Origin: Gammaproteobacteria bacterium
GTDB taxonomy: Bacteria; Pseudomonadota; Gammaproteobacteria; UBA4575
Length of the DNA stretch: 19,820 nt
NCBI GenBank assembly: GCA_027297825.1
Contig: JAPUHH010000208.1
Location: 1-19,820, forward strand
Reading direction: 5' to 3'
The notes below the pieces were generated by a model. It did no database searches. It was not told the origin of the DNA and worked only from the letters and a program-made list of their open reading frames with translations. Made by a program: the position numbers and the translations under genes. How positions within the stretch are numbered: position 1 is the stretch's first letter; every line of letters begins with the position of its first letter. Below, in pieces: positions 14,531-19,820 of this stretch.

Positions 14531-15436
14531 TTAAATACTGTCAGTATGGCCTAGTTCACATACATGTTTTTCAGTTCCAGTTTCAATTTGTATTGTAGTA
14601 TGCGCAATACTAAACTGTTTATGCAAGTCATCACTTATTTTAAGTAAGAAATGGTCATCGATATGAGTCTTGTCGCGTACGATATGTGCGGTTAAGGCAA
14701 CTTGGGTGGTGCTCATACCCCAAACATGTAAGTCATGAATTTCCTTTACGCCGTCTTGTTCAAGAATAAATTTCTTCACATCGTCAATATCGATGCCTTT
14801 AGGCACTCCATCCATGGCCAAATTAAATGAATCTTTTAATAGGCTCCAAGTGCTAATAATAATTACGACGACAATGAGTAAGCTGATAGCTGGATCTAAC
14901 CAGTAGATGCTGGTGAGCATAATTACGATGCCTGCTACTACCACGCCAAGCGATACTATTGCATCTGCGGTCATATGAACAAATGCAGCTCTGATATTTA
15001 AATCATGATTCTTATTGGATAGAAAAAGGAGTGCGGTAGCGGTGTTGATCACAACCCCAATCGCCGCGACAATAATAATTGTTTTTGAATCAACAGAGGT
15101 AACGGTTTCAAATCGACCCATTGCTTCCCATGCCACAATCCCCATAGTCATCAATAGCATGAGTGAACTGATCAAGGCTGCGAGTATGGTCCCACGTCGC
15201 AGCCCATAAGTCTTGGTACGGGTTGGTTTGCGTTGGGCTAAATACGTTGCACCCCATGCCAGTAGTAAGGCAAGAACATCGCTAAGATTGTGTCCAGCAT
15301 CAGCTATTAGTGCTAAGGAATTTGAAAGGACCCCATAGGTAGCTTCGACCAGCACAAAAGCAATATTTAGTGCTGTGCCGACCGCAAAGGCTAATGTATT
15401 GCTTGAGGGCGTATGTTGGATGTGTGAGTGCTGCAT
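14531..15436 (-). CDS. Cation diffusion facilitator (CzcD/ZitB-like metal exporter)
   Basis: The 301-aa inner-membrane product is an efflux antiporter for Zn2+ or similar divalent cations. It shows six hydrophobic segments between about 14 and 200. The transport-site pairs are both present: HNLSD (His49, Asp53) in TM2 and HMTAD (His154, Asp158) in TM5. This HD/HD set is typical of zinc-type CDFs. The N-terminus is His-rich (QHSHIQH), and a cytoplasmic ferredoxin-like domain follows (~205-295, with EIHDLHVWGMSTTQVALTAH). The length matches the family. It lies 10 bp after the YkgJ-family pseudogene and 21 bp before the DUF255 gene on the same strand. No metal-responsive operator was recognised. 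Confidence 0.94.
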   Translation of the reverse strand: MQHSHIQHTPSSNTLAFAVGTALNIAFVLVEATYGVLSNSLALIADAGHNLSDVLALLLAWGATYLAQRKPTRTKTYGLRRGTILAALISSLMLLMTMGIVAWEAMGRFETVTSVDSKTIIIVAAIGVVINTATALLFLSNKNHDLNIRAAFVHMTADAIVSLGVVVAGIVIMLTSIYWLDPAISLLIVVVIIISTWSLLKDSFNLAMDGVPKGIDIDDVKKFILEQDGVKEIHDLHVWGMSTTQVALTAHIVRDKTHIDDHFLLKISDDLHKQFSIAHTTIQIETGTEKHVCELGHTDSI

Positions 15437-15446
15437 AATGCTGTTA

Positions 15447-16058
15447 TCAATTGGCGCGTGTAAAGGCAGTCATTTTGTCTGCCAGACTTTCCCAATTTAA
15501 CTCTTGTAAAACATGGATGACCTTATTGATTTCACCTTTTTCTACTTTGTATTTATTTTCCTCGTTTTGCTCAAGGTCATAAAATGGTAATGTTTCAAAG
15601 TAGGCATCATCGATGCTTGATTGTGATGGTGTAAGTACATCTTCTTTGCGAGTGTAATAAGCGTCTTCACCTTCATCGCAGACTTGATTGAATACATTAA
15701 AATGTCTGCAAGCATAGGGTCGAAATTCATAAATTGAGCATACGTTATCTACTAGGAAAGGGCAGGCTTCACCAGATTGGTGTTTTTGTAATTGCGACTG
15801 TAACTTTATACGTGAAAAGCCTTCAATTTTCTCTGTTACATGCAAAGAAATGCCGACTAATTAAAAAGGCGTTAATGGGATGGAGGTATGCGTTCGACAA
15901 CAAGCTGCACAGCCTCGGTGACAGGCTAGCTTCCGATCTATGCTAGTTTCTGACTCAATTGCAGCAGATACTCCTTGATCTGTAATGGAGTAAGACTTCA
16001 ATAGCATGGTGAGCCAGGGATGAATTTTTTCATCTTCAGGATAAAATAGAAGTTGCAT
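15447..16058 (-). pseudogene. YkgJ-family Cys-cluster protein gene interrupted by one in-frame TAA
   Basis: Both halves are in the same frame, separated by a single TAA at 15861-15863. The first half ends CHRGCAACCRTHTSIPLTPF; after the stop come LVGISLHVTEKIEGF and then CPFLVDNVCSIYEFRPYACRHF. Joined, they form a complete ~203-aa protein of the zinc/iron-chelating YkgJ (CxxCxxCC) family. The stop stands where the family usually has Glu (Pro-Phe-Glu-Leu), so a single GAA/GAG to TAA change explains it. All other codons and the metal-binding Cys set look intact, so the event is recent, a sequencing error, or a tolerated stop. A TTG at 15845 could restart the distal half, but without the first Cys cluster. 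No clear ribosome binding site precedes the ATG at 16058. Confidence 0.85.
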
Positions 16059-16100
16059 GTAAGTATTGTATTAGATATGGGAACAGATTTATAAAATAGT

Positions 16101-16838
16101 TTAGGTTTTAGGATGTTTTAAGATCAAATAAAAGAAAACAGTGCTTATAGCGGCTAATAAATGCTTGATCGAATGTCCGCTAATCATTTCAAGCGTGAGG
16201 TTAAAAACAGTTACATCAAAATATTCAGTGATTTTTGAAAAGACATAAAAGACTATTGCAAAAATAAGATATTTTGTTTGCATTGAGCTGGGTTTGTAGA
16301 TAGAAATTACTATTATTAATAACGCTAATGAGAAGAATTGAACCCAGGCATAAATTCGTAAGTCATCGTTCATATGCCAATAAAGCACTGAAAAAATTCC
16401 AAGCAAACATAGCGGAACGAACAACCATTTTTCAAATTTAGGGGTTACATAATCGGCCAGTACTATTGCAAGTAATGCCATAAACCCAATTGCCATTGGC
16501 AAACGGTCCCAGGTTAATGTTTCGTTGCTTGGATTCAGATGATAGTAAGATGAGCCTGCCGCAACGAGTAGTACGGATAGAAAGAGTACTAGCCAACTCC
16601 ATGACGCTCTACCATGCCAGTGCGTAAGTACATAACGTTGGCCCGCGATACCGACAAATAAGAAGGGTAAATTTGATATCACATTAAAACAGTTCGCGAT
16701 ACCCAAAATATTACGAGTGTCCACAAAGTTATGGTATGTCAAGTCTTGAGGAATGGGTTTTATAAAGAAAAAGCCAATGATGGATGCGATTACAATTATG
16801 ATAAGCAATGGGTCACGCCATGAATTGTTTGTATGCAC
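16101..16838 (-). CDS. Ceramidase-like CREST-superfamily membrane hydrolase
   Basis: The 245-aa product has about seven hydrophobic helices and the metal-hydrolase signature of the alkaline ceramidase/PAQR (CREST) superfamily. The motif Ser96-x3-His100 lies in GSSYYHLNPSNETLTWDR, Asp111 in the same loop, and His222-x3-His226 in GHSIKHLLAA near the C-terminus. These five residues bind zinc and form the active site in characterised relatives, so a membrane amidase or lipid hydrolase activity is likely. The substrate in a bacterium that may lack ceramide is open. The start is GTG at 16838, 7 bp after the DUF924 stop, with AGG upstream. It is the last gene of a CBS - DUF924 - ceramidase-like minus-strand run. 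Confidence 0.84.
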   Translation of the reverse strand: MHTNNSWRDPLLIIIVIASIIGFFFIKPIPQDLTYHNFVDTRNILGIANCFNVISNLPFLFVGIAGQRYVLTHWHGRASWSWLVLFLSVLLVAAGSSYYHLNPSNETLTWDRLPMAIGFMALLAIVLADYVTPKFEKWLFVPLCLLGIFSVLYWHMNDDLRIYAWVQFFSLALLIIVISIYKPSSMQTKYLIFAIVFYVFSKITEYFDVTVFNLTLEMISGHSIKHLLAAISTVFFYLILKHPKT

Positions 16839-16845
16839 GATTGGC

Positions 16846-17403
16846 CTATCCGTTGAAAGCTTCAGGTGAGGCTAAATACTTACGTTCATCCGCTGTGCTA
16901 TTTCTATTCAAAATAATATTTCTATGTGGGAAACGACCAAAGCGCTGGATAATGCTTCGATGATGTTTGGCAAACTTTAAATTACTTTCAAGGCCTGCTT
17001 TTTTAAATAGTGTCACGGACAAAATTTGGTCTTGAAGGTCTTCACTGTGCATGAGTGGCATATATAAAAAGGCTAGTTGGGTAGAGGTCAGTTTTGAATC
17101 AAATTGATTTGCAATAGCGTAGTGTGTTGTTTCAATGGCCTTTTTTTCTGTGCAAAAGCTCCGTGCAGTTCCTCTAAACATATTAAGTGGGAGCTGGTCT
17201 AGAATAATAATTAAGGCTAACGAGCCTTCAGGTGATTTTTGCCATTGGTCTAATTGATTGGTTGATGCGAGCTCCCAGATAGCTTCGTATTTTATACGAA
17301 TTTCCTCATCAAACTCAGGAGTTGGTTTAAACCAATGTTTATTGGCAGGTTCTGAGAACCAAAAATCTAATATAACACGAGGTTTAGCAACTCTCGAATC
17401 CAC
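16846..17403 (-). CDS. DUF924 family protein
   Basis: The 185-aa product matches the DUF924 family: ILDFWFSEPANKHWF near the N-terminus, LALIIILDQLPLNMFRGTARSF (~63-84), FLYMPLMHSEDLQDQ (~111-125), and FAKHHRSIIQRFGRFPHRN (~144-162). It is all-helical, TPR-like and cytoplasmic. To my knowledge the family has no established reaction. The start is GTG at 17403, preceded by AAAGGT at about 5 nt. The gene lies 10 bp after the CBS gene and 7 bp before the ceramidase-like gene, so the three are probably cotranscribed. It is complete and shows no damage, unlike several neighbours. Confidence 0.92.
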   Translation of the reverse strand: MDSRVAKPRVILDFWFSEPANKHWFKPTPEFDEEIRIKYEAIWELASTNQLDQWQKSPEGSLALIIILDQLPLNMFRGTARSFCTEKKAIETTHYAIANQFDSKLTSTQLAFLYMPLMHSEDLQDQILSVTLFKKAGLESNLKFAKHHRSIIQRFGRFPHRNIILNRNSTADERKYLASPEAFNG

Positions 17404-17413
17404 TGACCTTTGC

Positions 17414-17851
17414 TCAGGTAGCTAAGCCATTGATGTAATGCTCTAGTTGTTCAATCATAAACTTTTGCTCAGAGATGATAGCTTTTACCAAGTCACCTAT
17501 AGAAATGATGCCAATAACTTTGTCATTTTCTGCCACTGGTAAATGTCTGACGCGTTTATCAGTCATAAGTGCCATGCATTGTTCTATGGACTGCTCTGGT
17601 TTCGCGCATAACACATTAGATATCATAATATCTTTAACTGGCGTGTCTTTTGAAGATTTTCCTTTAAGGATTACATTTCTAGAATAATCCCTCTCCGTAA
17701 TGATCCCAACAAGATTATCATTTTTCATCACGAGTAATGATCCAACGTGATTGTCAGCCATAGCTTTGATCGCGTCATATACTGAACTATTCGGATCGAT
17801 AGATAATATATTATTACCTTTTGTGTCTAGAAGTTGTTTAATAGTTTGCAT
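17414..17851 (-). CDS. Two-CBS-domain protein
   Basis: The 145-aa product consists of a tandem CBS pair (Bateman module) and little else. CBS1 spans about 10-65 (SVYDAIKAMADNHVGSLLVM, GIITERDYSRNVI) and CBS2 about 72-130 (SIEQCMALMTDKRVRHLPV, GIISIGDLVKAII). Such modules bind adenine nucleotides such as AMP, ATP or SAM and act as energy-state sensors; the partner here is unknown. I chose the ATG at 17851 because AGAAGG lies about 9 nt before it. A TTG at 17860 would sit directly against that ribosome binding site. It is the first gene of the CBS - DUF924 - ceramidase-like run. Confidence 0.92.
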   Translation of the reverse strand: MQTIKQLLDTKGNNILSIDPNSSVYDAIKAMADNHVGSLLVMKNDNLVGIITERDYSRNVILKGKSSKDTPVKDIMISNVLCAKPEQSIEQCMALMTDKRVRHLPVAENDKVIGIISIGDLVKAIISEQKFMIEQLEHYINGLAT

Positions 17852-17944
17852 GCTTATCAACCTTCTTTAAAATTGGCCATTACAGTAGATGCTTTACCAA
17901 ATTATACTAGACTAAATATAAATTAGCAGTGTACATAAGCATAA

Positions 17945-18718
17945 TTAAAGAAAATTATTGCTTAAAAATGCATTTACTGCTTTCCAATAATCTTCACTAT
18001 CATCGAACTGTTCCCAAAGCGCTCTTGATCCATGGCGCCCTTTTGAAGTAGGGGTAAAGGATGTTTTTTGTTTGGATTTGATTGCAGAATAAATTGCCGA
18101 CCAATTATATTTCTCGTCGCGTGCTGAGGTGATAAATACTGGTGCACTAATGTTTGCGGCAGCATCTTGAATCCATGATTTTGACTTACCTTGTTTAGGA
18201 AAGTATTCCCCCGGTGAAAAAGCGAGCACCCCATCGACTAATTCGGATAGTGTTCCAGCGATGTGTAAAACAAGCGCAGCTGAATAGGAACTGCCCCAGG
18301 CAATTATTTTACTCTCATTATATTGTGACTTTGCATAACGAAGTGCAGCTTCTATATCGGGCAAGGCATCGACATATCGAATATTTTTTCCAGCTTGCTT
18401 GGCGCTAAGTGCGGTTTCATTTTCAATTCCATTAACAGATTTCCCCGAACGCTGATCAATTGCAATGCAATTGAATCCCAATGCATTAAGTTTGGGAGCA
18501 ATCTCTAGGTATTCGCCTCGACTCCAGCCTGCTTGATGAAACAGAACCAACAATGGAGTGTTTTTATTTTCATGTGCGATGTAGGTATCTGCGGTAATTT
18601 TAATACCATCTCCTGATAGGAAGGTAACGGTATCTCTGGCAGCATAAATAGGGCTTGAAAGTATATAAATACAGAGTCCTAAAAGTAGTGCTATGCTTTT
18701 CATGCTAAATATTTTCAT
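17945..18718 (-). CDS. Exported alpha/beta hydrolase (dienelactone-hydrolase-like)
   Basis: The 257-aa product begins with a signal peptide (IALLLGLCIYILSSPIYA, cleavage near residue 26), so it acts in the periplasm or outside. The catalytic triad is visible: Ser144 in WGSSYS at the nucleophile elbow, Asp201 in TSARDEKY, and His229 in GRHGSRAL. LLVLFHQAGWSRGEY (56-70) gives the oxyanion-side loop, and FNCIAIDQRSGKS the next strand. Substrate unknown; an esterase-type reaction is expected. The ATG at 18718 directly abuts the truncated PlsC fragment, with no clear ribosome binding site. A second ATG at 18703 is an equally possible start and leaves the signal peptide intact. Confidence 0.86.
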   Translation of the reverse strand: MKIFSMKSIALLLGLCIYILSSPIYAARDTVTFLSGDGIKITADTYIAHENKNTPLLVLFHQAGWSRGEYLEIAPKLNALGFNCIAIDQRSGKSVNGIENETALSAKQAGKNIRYVDALPDIEAALRYAKSQYNESKIIAWGSSYSAALVLHIAGTLSELVDGVLAFSPGEYFPKQGKSKSWIQDAAANISAPVFITSARDEKYNWSAIYSAIKSKQKTSFTPTSKGRHGSRALWEQFDDSEDYWKAVNAFLSNNFL

Positions 18719-18949
18719 TTAGTTCAAATATGGTAGCTTAATAGGTGCTAACAAATCGATCAGCGCATTGACGTGATTAGCGCAGAAGATAAGTCCTGCT
18801 TGTTTGGGAATGGTTTCAGTTTCCGTCACTTCAAATTGACGATTGAAAATTCTAACATTAAGGCGGCAAAATCGATCACAAGCTGGCAGAAATAAAATTC
18901 TAGCTAAAGGGTGATGTTCAGTAGCATTATTTTTGCCTGTAGTTGGCAT
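18719..18949 (-). pseudogene. Truncated PlsC/LPLAT-family acyltransferase remnant
   Basis: The 76 codons end in VTETETIPKQAGLIFCANHV followed by NALID, matching the LPLAT pattern V-T-G-x-E-x-I-P...NH-x-N-A-L-x-D, the acyltransferase active-site block I. A full enzyme needs another ~130-350 residues with the FPEGTRS-like and substrate blocks. Here the frame runs into LLAPIKLPYLN and stops one base before the ATG of the secreted hydrolase. The 3' part therefore looks deleted, with the junction probably at 18720-18750. The N-terminal half (RLNVRIFNRQFEV) is family-like, so the gene probably began near 18949. No catalytic activity is expected. Confidence 0.68.
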
Positions 18950-18982
18950 GATAAGCGTATTCGCCTAATCGTTGCACGGTGC

Positions 18983-19243
18983 CTATTGAAGAAGAGGATG
19001 ATCTTTGGGTAGTTGATGTGAGACCCAAATCGCAAGCTTATGCTTCATATTGGGAAGATTTAGCTGGTCTTTTGCTAGTGGGTGGATTAATTTATCATGT
19101 ACGAGTAAGCGATATAGATACTCTGCTTTATCATTTGCAGAATCTGTGGCTTCAAATTTAACAACGCCGCGTTTTTCTGCATACACTATTCCCACGCGAA
19201 TTGCTTTTTTAGTTAGCTCGATTTCATTTTTTAACTTTTTCAT
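18983..19243 (-). CDS. DUF5062 family small protein
   Basis: This 86-aa basic cytoplasmic protein begins MKKLKNEIELTKKAIRVGI and contains YAEKRGVVKFEATDSANDKA, YLYRLLVHDKLI and a C-terminal LPKDHPLL. I recall this layout from the DUF5062 family of gammaproteobacteria; no function is known to me. It is predicted mostly helical and lacks a membrane segment. An inverted repeat GTTAC-TCA-GTAAC (19247-19259) sits just upstream of its ATG, overlapping where a ribosome binding site would be. It stands intact between two broken genes. The two plus-strand ORFs over it (18979-19161, 19050-19268) are shadows. Confidence 0.75.
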   Translation of the reverse strand: MKKLKNEIELTKKAIRVGIVYAEKRGVVKFEATDSANDKAEYLYRLLVHDKLIHPLAKDQLNLPNMKHKLAIWVSHQLPKDHPLLQ

Positions 19244-19297
19244 CTGGTTACTCAGTAACTTATCCTAATAGTGCATTTATAAAAATGGACTTTAGCT

Positions 19298-19820
19298 CTA
19301 AATATCAGGCTGTACAAATTTATTAATTACATCTGCCTTATTTTTAGGCTCAACTTGCAATAGCATTTGAGGTGCCTCAAATACATGTGATTGCACGCTG
19401 CTATTAAATGACTTTATTAGCTTAAGTGAGCTTGAGCTGACTAGTCTGCCATGTGTTGCCTGAAGCTATAAAATAGGCAATTCTTTTTTTCATATTGTTC
19501 GGACACGTTAGTATCAGTAATTTCTCTTAAATGCATATTAAATGCTTTTGCCGACACCTCTTTGGTTGCTGCTTTTATGTTTTCAGTTAGTGTTTCGCCA
19601 GACTGATTTCCAATTAAGAAATTTTGATGGCCAGGTATGTAGTTCTTGGTGAAAACTTGAAGGACTTAAAACAGGTATAAGAAATCTAGCGAACAACGCG
19701 TGGGAGTTCATAATAAAACTTGCACATAAAATGATTCCTTTTAGATTATTGTTAGCTCTATGCGCAAGTAGAATGGCTAAAGTACCTCCAAATGATTCCC
19801 CAAGTAGTACAAGGGTTACG
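19298..19820 (-). pseudogene. Alpha/beta hydrolase pseudogene, continues beyond the window
   Basis: From 19819 the minus strand reads VTLVLLGESFGGTLAILLAH (nucleophile elbow G-E-S-F-G), then IILCASFIMNSHALF and LIPVLSPS. Between about 19650 and 19670 a frameshift is needed to continue as NFLIGNQSGETLTENIKAAT and NMHLREITDTNVSEQYEKKN. Near 19470-19490 a second shift plus an in-frame TAG interrupts the expected CPILYLQA, after which THGRLVSSSSLKLIKSF and EAPQMLLQVEPKNKADVINK run to TAG at 19298-19300. The usual catalytic Asp (x-D-R-L-V) is Gly, and the His (A-P-H-x-L-L-Q) is Gln. Two frameshifts, an internal stop and loss of two triad residues mark long-standing decay. The N-terminal part lies outside the window. 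Confidence 0.83.

Noticed and set aside
15015..15209. 64-aa plus-strand ORF within the CDF gene
   Set aside because: Antisense to a clearly coding transporter, and low-complexity hydrophobic as expected for a TM shadow.
18979..19268. Two plus-strand ORFs opposite the DUF5062 gene
   Set aside because: Shadows of the minus-strand gene, with no family resemblance.

Overview
The window comes from an AT-rich bacterial chromosome. The left 7.4 kb is a tetrahydromethanopterin (H4MPT) / methylofuran cofactor island, which marks a methylotroph or methanotroph. Its anchor is fae, the formaldehyde-activating enzyme. Around fae lie a CitG-like protein, a PTPS-domain protein, a HisA-like TIM barrel, an ATP-grasp ligase, an MfnF-like ASKHA-fold protein, pabB and an amino-acid-kinase-fold protein. 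Together with the DUF5062 gene near the right end, this suggests a gammaproteobacterial methylotroph. That placement is inference, because no rRNA or other phylogenetic marker is present.

Layout, left part. The CitG-like gene is cut by the left edge (1-758, +). fae (863-1390, +) follows, with a 16-bp perfect palindrome just upstream and a strong intrinsic terminator downstream. A 406-aa protein (1513-2733, +) joins an N-terminal C2HC zinc-finger-like segment and an unassigned middle region to a C-terminal PTPS/QueD domain. It converges on, and overlaps by 11 bp, a HisA-like gene (2723-3430, -). Only 11 bp separate the divergent start codons of that gene and of a four-gene operon (3442-7438, +): MfnD-like ATP-grasp, MfnF-like protein, PabB and MfnE-like kinase. 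These four overlap by 11, 4 and 17 bp, so they are probably translationally coupled. PabB supplies p-aminobenzoate for the H4MPT skeleton, the Mfn homologues fit methylofuran assembly, and Fae uses H4MPT to capture formaldehyde.

Layout, centre. An RND/MMPL exporter (7511-10000, +) with an acidic insertion is followed by about 790 bp without a gene. That gap contains an intrinsic-terminator-like hairpin at 10414-10439 and ends in a palindrome-rich promoter/leader for a one-TM protein of unknown function (10790-11419, +).

Layout, right part. Everything from about 11.58 kb to the end is on the minus strand, and much of it is decaying. Intact genes are a DUF255/YyaL thioredoxin-fold protein fused to a DsbD-alpha-like domain, a CDF metal exporter, a ceramidase-like CREST membrane protein, DUF924, a two-CBS protein, a secreted alpha/beta hydrolase and DUF5062. 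Four broken genes lie among them: a TolB-like beta-propeller (frameshift plus nonsense), a YkgJ-family Cys-cluster gene (one in-frame TAA), a PlsC/LPLAT fragment truncated just after its active-site motif, and an alpha/beta hydrolase with at least two frameshifts and lost catalytic residues. Such density of broken accessory genes beside an intact cofactor island suggests ongoing genome erosion, as in a host-associated or streamlining lineage, unless it reflects assembly error.
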